Shown piece by piece: positions 1 through 6,927 of a stretch of DNA of 15,128 bases (position 1 is the first letter of the stretch; every line of letters starts with the position of its first letter). The notes under the pieces were generated by a model, which searched no databases, was not told where the DNA came from, and saw nothing but the letters and a program-made list of their open reading frames with translations. Made by a program: the position numbers and the translations under genes. Source of the DNA: Nitrospirales bacterium (GTDB lineage Bacteria > Nitrospirota > Nitrospiria > Nitrospirales > UBA8639). The stretch covers positions 1 through 15,128 of the forward strand of contig BQIY01000015.1 in assembly GCA_021604265.1 (NCBI GenBank), in the 5' to 3' direction.

Positions 1-412
1 GGTATTCTCGCGGATGAACGACCATCTCCGCTCGAACGGGGTTCAGCTCAATATATCGACAACAGGTGAGAAAATACGAATCGCCATCGATCAACGTGGC
101 TCGATAACGACCTTCCCATAACGTACCCGTCCGCTGATGGCTGGCATTCACATGCTGGACATACCGCCTTCCCAGCGATTGCAAGGTCTTGGGGAGACTC
201 TCAGGCTGGTCGGGTGTCAGGAGCAGGTGCACATGATTTGTCATCAGCACATAGGCATGAATGGCACACCCGTATCGAGTCGCCGCCTCTGCCAAGAACT
301 CCAGGTAAAGTGGATAGTCGGACTTTTTGAAAAACAGGGCTCCGCGATTGTTCCCCCGCTGAATGACATGAAGAGGATAGCCTGGAGCAAAAAACCGAGG
401 CAAACGCGCCAT
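1..412 (-). CDS. REP-associated tyrosine transposase (Y1/IS200-like), 3' end beyond the window
   Basis: Single-stranded-DNA transposase of the Y1 HUH superfamily; members called RAYTs act on REP-type palindromes. The frame is open from ATG at 412 to the left edge, giving 137 visible residues and no stop, so the C-terminus is missing. The N-terminus (RFFAPGYPLHVIQRGNNR) is typical of the family. The metal-binding HUH motif is H60-V-H62 in TNHVHLLL. Y84 in GRRYVQHVN is the likely nucleophile. GTLWEGRY (96-103) and YIELNPVRA (120-128) are the usual C-terminal signatures. An AGGTGA-like ribosome site precedes the ATG. The gene lies alone, facing away from the VKOR gene. The family assignment is firm; whether the gene is intact cannot be seen. 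Confidence 0.93.
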   Translation of the reverse strand, partial: MARLPRFFAPGYPLHVIQRGNNRGALFFKKSDYPLYLEFLAEAATRYGCAIHAYVLMTNHVHLLLTPDQPESLPKTLQSLGRRYVQHVNASHQRTGTLWEGRYRATLIDGDSYFLTCCRYIELNPVRAEMVVHPREY

Positions 413-465
413 AAGATCACCTCTACAAATTAAAGTTATGGAGAATACATAGCATAATGCATCAA

Positions 466-490
466 TCAAGTCGAGTCTGACCCCAGTTAT
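466..490 (-). other. GGGGTCAGACTCGA motif upstream of the transposase
   Basis: Read on the minus strand, TGGGGTCAGACTCGACTTGA lies about 60 bases upstream of the transposase ATG. From memory, near-identical 'ggggtcagac' words often sit beside Y1/RAYT transposases in unrelated bacteria, so this is probably an element end or recognition sequence. The matching far end would lie outside the window. This is recognition of a pattern, not a verified match. Confidence 0.45.
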
Positions 491-491
491 A

Positions 492-520
492 TTGTATTGC
501 GCGCCAACTCATGGTATAAG
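492..520 (+). promoter_or_regulatory. Candidate promoter for the VKOR gene
   Basis: TTGTAT (492-497) and TATAAG (515-520) are separated by exactly 17 bases. The -10 matches 5 of 6 consensus positions, the -35 only 3 of 6. Transcription would begin near 527, about 35 bases before the VKOR start codon. Confidence 0.35.
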
Positions 521-561
521 AATAGGGTTAAGTTGTTGTTCACTTCCCTCTCCTGATCACT

Positions 562-1461
562 ATGGCTAAGACAAGTAAGCAGAAACATTCAGACGCGTCA
601 GGACGTGCGGCAAGCCGGACCTCAACCGCCGTTGAGTCGAAATCAATACCTCCGCTCAATATCGCCCTTCTCGTGCTGGCGACGGCTGGCATTCTTTTGA
701 CCTCTTACCTCACGTATGTCGCGTGGTTCGAAGACCACCCGGCCTTTTGTAGTGAGGGATCCGGCTGCGATTTAGTCCAGGCCAGCAGATGGTCGACGCT
801 GCTCGGCATTCCCATGGCTTTCTATGGCCTGCTCACCTACATTCTGCTGGCTAACATCATCTGGAACAGCCGAAACAAGTCCAATTACGGGCGGCCATTA
901 GTCTTTGTGGCAATCTGCGGGTTCGCCATCAGCGCCTATCTGACAATCGTTTCAGTGATAGAAATTGAAGCAACCTGTCCATACTGCCTCGCTTCATTTG
1001 CCATCATCACAACCATCATGATTCTGGCAATTGTTCAGCGCCCGACCAATTGGGTGAATTCTGTCAAAGAGGCTTCTGTGGTTGCCCTGCTCATTGTTGG
1101 AGTTCTGCACTTGCACTACAGCGGTCTTTTTAGTGCGGCGGCAGGGCCAGAGGATCCTCAGCTCCAGGCCCTGGCGGTTCATCTCGACAAAACCGGGGCG
1201 AAATTTTATGGTGCGTACTGGTGCCCTCGTTGTCAGGAACAGAAAGATGTGTTCGAAGCCTCCGCCACACGGCTTCCCTACGTCGAGTGCAGTTCTGGAG
1301 GACGCGGAAGCGCGCTGACCCCGCCTTGCGCCAAAGAGAAAATTCGAAGCTATCCCACATGGATTATCGGCGGCCAACGCTACACGGGTCTGCAGACGCC
1401 TCGCTCACTCGCCTCTGCCTCCGGCTTTACCTGGAAAGACGACAATAGCGAATCTAAATAA
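562..1461 (+). CDS. Vitamin K epoxide reductase family protein fused to a thioredoxin-like domain
   Basis: Bacterial VKOR homologue that probably does the job of DsbB: it oxidises its attached or partner thioredoxin-fold protein and passes electrons to quinone, supporting disulfide formation in exported proteins. The 299 residues begin with a charged 30-residue tail. A VKOR bundle of hydrophobic helices follows (about 33-185), with the loop pair C63/C69 (CSEGSGC) and the active site C139-P-Y-C142. A thioredoxin-like domain follows, with C221-P-R-C224, extra cysteines C243 and C256, and the cis-proline in SYPTW (P265). This VKOR-Trx architecture is known from cyanobacteria and other phyla. No strong Shine-Dalgarno precedes the ATG. 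It converges with the exported globin gene, whose two cysteines could be a substrate (inference). Confidence 0.93.
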   Translation: MAKTSKQKHSDASGRAASRTSTAVESKSIPPLNIALLVLATAGILLTSYLTYVAWFEDHPAFCSEGSGCDLVQASRWSTLLGIPMAFYGLLTYILLANIIWNSRNKSNYGRPLVFVAICGFAISAYLTIVSVIEIEATCPYCLASFAIITTIMILAIVQRPTNWVNSVKEASVVALLIVGVLHLHYSGLFSAAAGPEDPQLQALAVHLDKTGAKFYGAYWCPRCQEQKDVFEASATRLPYVECSSGGRGSALTPPCAKEKIRSYPTWIIGGQRYTGLQTPRSLASASGFTWKDDNSESK

Positions 1462-1529
1462 ATTCCCATTGAGCCATGAGGACTTTCAACGCGATATCCA
1501 ACCCGTCAAGGGTACGGAAATTATTGAAT

Positions 1530-1547
1530 CGGCTATAGCTCAAGCCG
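1530..1547. terminator. Short hairpin between convergent genes, possible terminator
   Basis: CGGCT (1530-1534) and AGCCG (1543-1547) can form a 5-bp stem with an 8-base loop, between the VKOR stop and the globin stop. It is short and has no clear T-run on either strand, so the call is weak. Confidence 0.2.
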
Positions 1548-1583
1548 GAGGCGCTCGAAACGGACAGCCATCACAGACATCCG

Positions 1584-2075
1584 TTAGGATTTGCTGGTCG
1601 GTCCACCGATTCTTTTATCCACCACATAGGGCCGAAGACCGCCGACTTTGGTCATGACCTCATCAAATTCTTTCTGGGGGACCTTAAATTCTTTCAAGGT
1701 GGCGGCGATATGATTGGCCACAATATCAAACTCCTTGTCCGTGATCCCCAACCCTTCATGCGTCAGTTCTAGCGGGCGATTGAGTTTCTTACAAGGCCCG
1801 CCGGTATTGAAACAGAGCAAGTTCTTGTTCTTTTGTCGTAATTGATTTCTGGTATCAGTCCCCATACCAATAAAATACCGACCAACGACCGGATCATCCC
1901 ATATTCTTTCAAGGAACTCGTCCACAACGGCTGAAATGGCATCGTAACCGCCTAGACGGTCATACAGTGATTTTTCTTGTTCGGCAAAGCTCACAGACTG
2001 AAACGCCCCGCCCAAGAGACATACCGCACTCAAACACATAATGATTCGATAACGACGTAGAAAACTGTTAGTCAT
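1584..2075 (-). CDS. Exported group 1 truncated haemoglobin
   Basis: Truncated (2-over-2) globin; related proteins bind O2 or NO and can detoxify NO. I start at ATG 2075 because AAGGAG (2083-2088) sits 7 bases upstream; an in-frame ATG at 2123 has no such site. The 163-residue product opens with a signal peptide (RRYR, then a hydrophobic stretch 11-30), so the globin should act outside the cytoplasm, which is uncommon. The globin domain spans about 36-155: SLYDRLGGYDAI, CD1 Phe F68, GGP at 92-94, proximal His H106 in THEGLGIT. By hand alignment to M. tuberculosis trHbN, the distal B10 Tyr is L55 and the E11 Gln is N83. C88 and C95 flank the GGP turn and might form a disulfide. The nearby NnrS gene supports an NO-related role (inference). 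Confidence 0.88.
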   Translation of the reverse strand: MTNSFLRRYRIIMCLSAVCLLGGAFQSVSFAEQEKSLYDRLGGYDAISAVVDEFLERIWDDPVVGRYFIGMGTDTRNQLRQKNKNLLCFNTGGPCKKLNRPLELTHEGLGITDKEFDIVANHIAATLKEFKVPQKEFDEVMTKVGGLRPYVVDKRIGGPTSKS

Positions 2076-2112
2076 ACACATTCTCCTTAAATGAAAAGGT
2101 AGGCTCCTCATG

Positions 2113-2135
2113 GAGGGATACATCGTGTATCTCTC
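2113..2135. promoter_or_regulatory. Imperfect palindrome in the globin leader
   Basis: GAGGGATACA, a TCG spacer, then TGTATCTCTC: ten-base arms with nine Watson-Crick matches, and a core GATACA-TCG-TGTATC that is perfect. Its centre is about 49 bases upstream of the globin ATG. It could be an operator or an mRNA hairpin. No known regulator is recognised. Confidence 0.35.
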
Positions 2136-2157
2136 GACTTGAGCATCTCGCTATTTC

Positions 2158-2174
2158 TCAGGTAAAACACCTGA
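2158..2174. promoter_or_regulatory. TCAGGT-N5-ACCTGA dyad upstream of the globin
   Basis: A perfect 6-bp inverted repeat with a five-base AAAAC spacer, centred about 91 bases upstream of the globin start. Size and position fit a dimeric repressor or activator site, but no family can be named. Confidence 0.3.
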
Positions 2175-2390
2175 TGCCGCTCTGAAAAATGTTGGGCTCT
2201 GCCCTGTAAGAGACCACAAAAACACTGGTGCAATAAAACTCTATGTCTTTATCCTACCATACAAATCCTCGCATTTTCTCAATCTCCAGCACGACGACAA
2301 CCAGCCGACATGACCAAACTTCTGACGGTTATCCGTGAGTCTCTATTGACAACCAAGATGACCGTTCAGATGCGTGATCACATGCCTAAA

Positions 2391-3098
2391 CTATGACGTC
2401 CGCGCCTTTACGAACATGAGATACAGCGACGCGGAAATTCCCGATGATCCAAAGATCATACACATGACCATAATCTGATATTTCGTCGCCACAAGCGGGG
2501 AAACACCCGAAAGAATTTGCCCGGTCATCATCCCTGGTAACGACACCAATCCAACGGCAAATAATGAATTGATGACTGGAATCAACGAAGAGTGCAAAGC
2601 CGCATTTCTCGCCTCGATATACGAACAGGCCTTTTCGTACTCAGCTTCAAATCGTTCGGCCGCAAGACTTACAGTATTCATGCAGCTAGCAAAAATCATT
2701 CCTGCAAGCGGCACGACATAACGAGGGAGGAACCAGGGCTGCACCTCCAACACCAACTGACTCACCAAAGCGAGTGTCGACACTCCACCGATCATGATGG
2801 CGCCCAAGGCATTTCGATATAAGTGGGGCTGCTTGCTCTTGAGCGGACGCAAAGCAATCCAGCTAGCCGCCCACAGCATGACCATCAGCACAAACACAAT
2901 GACGCCTGCCTGCTCTGCTTCGAATATATACGTCAACACATATCCGATAAGCAGCAATTGAATGAGCATTCGTATCACGGCATATACGGCAGCTCCTCCA
3001 TCGACGGTCCATCGATACAGGATGACAATCACAATGAATGATGGTACGAATGCCCACAGTAATCCCGAAAATGAAACAGCTTGGATGGACGTATTCAT
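2391..3098 (-). CDS. fetB: FetB/YbbM-family (UPF0014) ABC transporter permease
   Basis: Integral membrane permease of the UPF0014 family. In E. coli, FetB works with the ATPase FetA in iron export that limits oxidative stress. I start at ATG 3098, with AAGGTG upstream, instead of the in-frame codon at 3134. The 235-residue product has several hydrophobic segments (about 10-28, 38-60, 64-82, 98-118, 126-142, 174-196, 206-229). The family signature LPGMMTGQILSGVSP is at 187-201, and the charged cytoplasmic loop AAERFEAEYEKA at 146-157. Family length is near 250, so it looks complete. No fetA ATPase is adjacent on either side, which is odd because the two are normally paired. The substrate is inferred from the family only. 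Confidence 0.87.
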   Translation of the reverse strand: MNTSIQAVSFSGLLWAFVPSFIVIVILYRWTVDGGAAVYAVIRMLIQLLLIGYVLTYIFEAEQAGVIVFVLMVMLWAASWIALRPLKSKQPHLYRNALGAIMIGGVSTLALVSQLVLEVQPWFLPRYVVPLAGMIFASCMNTVSLAAERFEAEYEKACSYIEARNAALHSSLIPVINSLFAVGLVSLPGMMTGQILSGVSPLVATKYQIMVMCMIFGSSGISASLYLMFVKARTS

Positions 3099-3521
3099 AC
3101 GTATCACACCTTTCGGCGTCAGAAAGTGGTCCAATGATTAATTAAATTTGACTTCTTGTTATCTGATTTCAGTGAATCATTTCGCCTATCATTCAGGTAG
3201 AATTTCAAAAACCGGGAGAAACTCGATGGGTGTGACATTAACAAAAGGTCGACTCATTTTAACGAATTCTATACTCTCTACGACGCATTCCCTAACCACT
3301 AGAGTATCGCGAAACCAAGGTAATGGCCGAAACCTTGTATCTTTCCTATATGCCCCATATGCAATGAACATGGCTGCCAGGAGAAGTCATCGCTGTATGT
3401 TGCCGAGGGAACAAACATGCCGTCAGCTATCATCGACTCATGAGCATGTTGTACATCCACATCACTTGCAGGCAGACGTTTGCCGAATGAATCATACCAA
3501 CAACATCATTCATCAAAAACT
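3099..3521. other. Divergent intergenic region between fetB-like and NnrS genes
   Basis: No convincing gene lies in these 423 bases. A frame can be read across most of it, but it lacks domain character and a ribosome site. Two neighbouring inverted repeats occur: ATACTCT/AGAGTAT (3271-3277, 3301-3307) and CAAGGT/ACCTTG (3316-3321, 3332-3337). Promoters for both flanking genes must be here or close, but none stands out. Confidence 0.45.
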
Positions 3522-4697
3522 ATGAAGGACACGACCACGTACCATGGCACAGCATTGTGGTCATACGGGTTTCGACCGTTCTTTTTATTGACCGCCTTGT
3601 TTGCCGGCCTCGCCATTCCTGCCTGGGCACTCATCCTTTCCAGTGCAACGGACATTGAATTTTTCTATCCATCGCGTGATTGGCATGTGCACGAAATGGT
3701 CTTTGGATTTCTGCCTTGCGTGATCACGGGATTTCTTCTGACGGCCATTCCCAACTGGACCGACCGTCCTCCAATAACCGGGCTGCTATTAATGCTTCTT
3801 GTCGCCGTATGGCTGCTGGGCCGTATAGCTATCTCCACGCCCTGGCTTCCCCCCTTTCTTGCGGTCATGACGGATACAGCCTTTTTGATTTTGGTGGCCG
3901 GAATAGTGTGGGTTGAAATTGTGACTGCTCACGCCTGGAACCGGCTGCCGATAGGGATTATCATCAGTCTGTATGCCAGTGCCAATATCCTCTTTCATGT
4001 CTTGGCGCTTCGCCAAACTGATACGGATCTGGCCGCACGCATGGCGCTCGCACTCATGATGATGCTCCTGACGCTGATTGGCGGACGCATCACCCCCAGC
4101 TTTACCGAAGACTTCTTTGATCAACACGGCTCATCGAATCGACCAGCTGCATTTTCGTATGTTGACCGTGTCTCGATTGCGCTCGTTGGGATCGCCGCAT
4201 TGGCATGGATAATCACTCCAGAATCACTGGGGACTGGCACGGCGTTAGTGCTAGCAGGATTGGCCAATGGCATTCGCCTGGTACGCTGGCAAGGATGGGG
4301 CACATGGCCGGAACCACTTGTGTCCATTCTTCACATCGGATATGCATGGCTCGCGATCTCACTCTTAACCCTGGGAGTTTCAACGCTTGGCATTGGTCTG
4401 TTGATCGAAGATGCACTGCACGCGCTCACGACTGGGGCAATTGGGGTCATGACCTTAGCCGTCATGTCCCGTGCCAGTCTTGGCCATACCGGTCGTCCCA
4501 AACAGGCGAATGCCGTAACTGTTCTGATCTATCTGCTGGTTAACCTCGGAGCGATTCTACGCGTATTCGGACCAAGCCTTCATGTGCCGGAACCCCTTCT
4601 GTTCACTGTCGCAGCAGCATGCTGGAGTGGAGCGTATGCGGTATTTGCCATCGCCTACGGACCAATTCTTTTAAAACCGAGTCTGGACGAGACATAG
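3522..4697 (+). CDS. nnrS: NnrS family haem- and copper-containing membrane protein
   Basis: NnrS proteins are polytopic haem-copper membrane proteins that protect against nitric oxide and are often controlled by NO-responsive regulators. I use ATG 3522 because the family usually begins just before SYGFRPFF (here 14-23); an in-frame TTG at 3480 would add 14 residues. Neither start has a good ribosome site. The 391-residue product is almost entirely hydrophobic helices, consistent with about 12 membrane spans. Signatures are DWHVHEMVFGF (53-63, candidate metal-ligand histidines H55 and H57), GFLLTAIPNWT (70-80), GGRITPSFT (187-195) and MSRASLGHTGRP (315-326). Length is normal for the family. 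It lies divergent from the fetB-like gene and about 1.4 kb from the globin. Confidence 0.92.
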   Translation: MKDTTTYHGTALWSYGFRPFFLLTALFAGLAIPAWALILSSATDIEFFYPSRDWHVHEMVFGFLPCVITGFLLTAIPNWTDRPPITGLLLMLLVAVWLLGRIAISTPWLPPFLAVMTDTAFLILVAGIVWVEIVTAHAWNRLPIGIIISLYASANILFHVLALRQTDTDLAARMALALMMMLLTLIGGRITPSFTEDFFDQHGSSNRPAAFSYVDRVSIALVGIAALAWIITPESLGTGTALVLAGLANGIRLVRWQGWGTWPEPLVSILHIGYAWLAISLLTLGVSTLGIGLLIEDALHALTTGAIGVMTLAVMSRASLGHTGRPKQANAVTVLIYLLVNLGAILRVFGPSLHVPEPLLFTVAAACWSGAYAVFAIAYGPILLKPSLDET

Positions 4698-4815
4698 CCC
4701 AATCTCTGATAATAGGGGTGTGAGTGCTTGAAAATACTGTAAAAAATGGCTACAAAATGAACTCCACTCACAACATTCAAAATTCGGAGAATAGCTTCAA
4801 GTGCATATTGGGTTA
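4695..4815. repeat. Nested inverted-repeat element after nnrS
   Basis: Three pairs of complementary arms are nested between nnrS and the next gene: TAGCCCAAT/ATTGGGTTA (4695-4703, 4807-4815; one G-T pair), CTTGAA/TTCAAG (4727-4732, 4796-4801) and TGTGAGTG/CACTCACA (4719-4726, 4765-4772). The second and third pairs interleave, so they cannot both form at once. The outer arm includes the nnrS stop codon. It could be a terminator-like structure, a switching RNA or a small MITE-like insertion. The function is unknown. Confidence 0.35.
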
Positions 4816-4857
4816 CGCGTCCCCCATTCCATTCATGAAGCTTTTGGAGAATGACTT

Positions 4858-5892
4858 ATGTTAACCCCATACAACCATCCATCACCTTGGGTTTTCAAAT
4901 TTCTTCTGATGCCCATCGGTATGATCCTGTTTTTGGGAGGAAACGGCTTAGCCTTTACGATTCTAGAGCCGGCAAATTCCAGCACATTTAAATCAGGGCA
5001 AGAAATTACCGTTCGGCTGGATCCGAGCGATCTCAGCAACCTCATTCAGTCAAAATTTTATTGGTATCGGGAGCATGAAGACATGCTTCTTGAATCAATC
5101 GATGAAAACCTTGCACGAACGTCCACTCAATCAGACGATCCGCCTTTTGGCGGCACGGTCAAAATTCCAGAGACCGCCGTCGGTCAACTGCGGCTACTCG
5201 CCGTTGGCGAAAGGAAAGGCGGACAGTTTCACGAAGAAAAATGGGCCATTTTTGATGAAGTCTTTTTGACCATCGAACCGGAGGCCGAATTAGTCGAGAT
5301 AGACTTTGAAACCAACAAACCCCTGGCATTCGGACGAGCCGCTGCTGCGACGGTCTACGATAAAGTCGACTTTCTCGGAACCATTGCCGAACTTCCAGTC
5401 GTTGGATTTTTTGCCGACGGCATTACACGACCAATCCGTCTTCAGTCCTCAGGCACGACCTACCATTCGTCAAACGAAGAGGTCGTCTTGATCAACTCAG
5501 ACGGCCTCATGCAATTGGTCGGAAACGGGACCACGACCATTACGGTAAAGAATCGAGGAAAAGAAGCGACGCTTGCCGTCATCGTTGAAGTCCAAGATGA
5601 CCCCAATGAGTCGCCACAAGCTGACCCCGGAAAAGACCGATCCGTCGAGTCAGGCGCTCGAGTCCAACTCAATGCCCTGGGCAGTTTTGACCCAGAAGGG
5701 GGATCGCTTCAGTACTACTGGTCGCAAATTGGCGGAAGCAATGTAGGCCTTCTTGATCCGTATTCAGCGAAAGCCAGCTTTCTTGCACCGTACGTCGAAG
5801 ATACCCGAACCTTCCGGTTCAAACTTCGCGTCACAGACATTCAGGGAGCCGATAGCTTTCCGGCCTTTGTCGACATTTCCGTCGAACCGTAG
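4858..5892 (+). CDS. Exported protein with Ig-like and PKD/K319-type domains
   Basis: I cannot name a function; the product is a secreted or surface beta-sandwich protein. GGAG lies 8 bases before the ATG. Residues 1-32 form a signal peptide with a long n-region and a hydrophobic core near 13-28. A first beta-rich domain spans about 33-140 (FTILEPANSSTFKSGQEI onward). A bacterial Ig-like, Big_2-type segment follows (about 186-246), with the typical SSNEEVVLINSDGL...GNGTTTITV pattern. The C-terminal PKD/K319-like domain (252-343) shows QADPGKDRSVESG, GSFDPEGGSLQYYWSQ and RVTDIQGADS. The protein lacks cysteines and catalytic motifs, which argues for binding or a structural role. It is downstream of nnrS on the same strand but separated by a 160-base structured gap, so co-transcription is uncertain. 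Confidence 0.8.
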   Translation: MLTPYNHPSPWVFKFLLMPIGMILFLGGNGLAFTILEPANSSTFKSGQEITVRLDPSDLSNLIQSKFYWYREHEDMLLESIDENLARTSTQSDDPPFGGTVKIPETAVGQLRLLAVGERKGGQFHEEKWAIFDEVFLTIEPEAELVEIDFETNKPLAFGRAAAATVYDKVDFLGTIAELPVVGFFADGITRPIRLQSSGTTYHSSNEEVVLINSDGLMQLVGNGTTTITVKNRGKEATLAVIVEVQDDPNESPQADPGKDRSVESGARVQLNALGSFDPEGGSLQYYWSQIGGSNVGLLDPYSAKASFLAPYVEDTRTFRFKLRVTDIQGADSFPAFVDISVEP

Positions 5893-5985
5893 GCCGTTTT
5901 TCGTCGCGTGTATTTCGTATAAAAATTTTTTGGTCTGATATATTACGAGATATTGCGAACCCAAATTGGAAGTGAGAATTGTAAA

Positions 5986-6015
5986 GCGAGCCTCGCTGTT
6001 CAAAGCGAGACTCGC
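5986..6015. terminator. Hairpin between convergent genes, probable terminator
   Basis: GCGAGCCTCGC (5986-5996) and GCGAGACTCGC (6005-6015) form an 11-bp stem with one mismatch and an 8-base loop. It lies 19 bases past the FKBP stop and about 95 past the Ig-protein stop. On the minus strand it is followed by TTTACAATT, a modest T-tract, so it best serves the FKBP gene. Confidence 0.6.
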
Positions 6016-6033
6016 CGACTAGGATGGGAGTAA

Positions 6034-6576
6034 CTACGGCGTACTTTCGTGTTCGACATCCAAGATTTTCACATCAAAATTGAGGGTTTTTCCTGCTAAT
6101 GGGTGATTGAAGTCTAAGACTACCACTTGCTCTTTCACCTCCATCACACGAGGATGAACGACACCACCCTGTGCATTTTTCCCCTGGAGCGTAGCGCCCA
6201 CTTTTCTCGCCTCCGGTGGAATTTTGTCGAGTGGCACCTCTTGGATCGCTTCCGGTTGTGGATCTCCATAGGCATCTTTTGGTTCAATCGTCACTTGCTT
6301 ACTTTCGCCTTTTTTCATGCCTTCAAGAGCCGTTTCCAATCCAGGAATAATTTGGTGGGATCCTTGAGTAAACTTCAAGGGCTCTCTCCCGACATTGGTA
6401 TCAACAACATCTTTATTTTCCAATGTTAACGTATATTCCATCGAAACCGTTTTTCCATCAGAAACCGTCATCGCTGAACCGTCTTCTGCTGTTTCGGCCT
6501 GTACTGACGTCGCTAATGTTCCGGCTATGAGAATAGAACAACAGGCCACCCGAATGGCCAATGAATGCAATGACAT
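6034..6576 (-). CDS. Exported FKBP-type peptidyl-prolyl isomerase, SlyD-like
   Basis: Catalyses cis-trans isomerisation of prolyl bonds and probably acts as a folding chaperone in the periplasm. GGAGG lies 9 bases upstream of the ATG. The 180 residues start with a signal peptide (1-27, ending SVQA). The FKBP core runs from about 42, with GSHQIIPGLETALEGMKKGE (72-91) and DAYGDP (101-106). The chain-insertion (IF) domain characteristic of SlyD follows (about 105-150), and the core closes with VLDFNHPLAGKTLNFDV (153-169). Unlike cytoplasmic SlyD there is no histidine-rich metal-binding tail, and the protein carries a signal peptide. It is convergent with the Ig-domain gene and shares the hairpin between them. 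Confidence 0.92.
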   Translation of the reverse strand: MSLHSLAIRVACCSILIAGTLATSVQAETAEDGSAMTVSDGKTVSMEYTLTLENKDVVDTNVGREPLKFTQGSHQIIPGLETALEGMKKGESKQVTIEPKDAYGDPQPEAIQEVPLDKIPPEARKVGATLQGKNAQGGVVHPRVMEVKEQVVVLDFNHPLAGKTLNFDVKILDVEHESTP

Positions 6577-6927
6577 GATATGAGTCCTCCGTATTAAAGA
6601 TGTGAATGTCGCGTAGACTGGAAAGGATCGCGGAGTAGGAGGGGAGGGAAAGCGAACGGATCCAGACTAGGTACCATTAGATAGAACTAATTTATCAGAT
6701 TATTACGGGTATAGCTATGTAGGCAAATGAGGTCAGGTCTACAAATCAATCCAGCCTGCCACAGACACAGGCATACCGCACAGAAATCTCTTCGGCGATT
6801 TCCCGTATTTCCCTGTTGCATAAGGCTCCGTCATACAGAAAATGAACCTTTGTTAAAATGGTGAACATATGAACGTATTTTCTTGAAAAGAGAGATAAGG
6901 GATTTTTAATTAGACAAAGGGATTCGT
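6577..6927. other. Divergent intergenic region between FKBP and YdjM-like genes
   Basis: No gene is visible in these 351 bases. Two small perfect hairpins follow one another: GCCTG/CAGGC (6754-6758, 6768-6772) and GAAATC/GATTTC (6783-6788, 6797-6802, with TTCG in the loop). The last 80 bases before the YdjM-like start are AT-rich and should contain its promoter, but no clear -35/-10 pair can be named. Confidence 0.45.

Larger units (their letters stand above)
2076..2390. other. Intergenic region upstream of the globin gene
   Basis: No gene is visible in these 315 bases. The segment holds the globin ribosome site and two dyads listed separately (2113-2135 and 2158-2174). The rest, up to the fetB-like stop, is AT-rich and shows no recognisable FNR/DNR (TTGAT-N4-ATCAA) or NsrR-type box by eye. 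Confidence 0.5.

Noticed and set aside
137..433. 98-codon plus-strand frame at the left edge
   Set aside because: It lies antisense to the transposase gene, whose family motifs are unmistakable.
1469..1657. 62-codon plus-strand frame after the VKOR gene
   Set aside because: It overlaps the conserved C-terminus of the globin on the opposite strand and has no ribosome site or recognisable motif.
3148..3525. 125-codon open frame on the plus strand between the fetB-like and nnrS genes
   Set aside because: No ribosome site, no domain-like composition, overlaps the nnrS start in another frame, and the region carries inverted repeats. It reads like chance open sequence.
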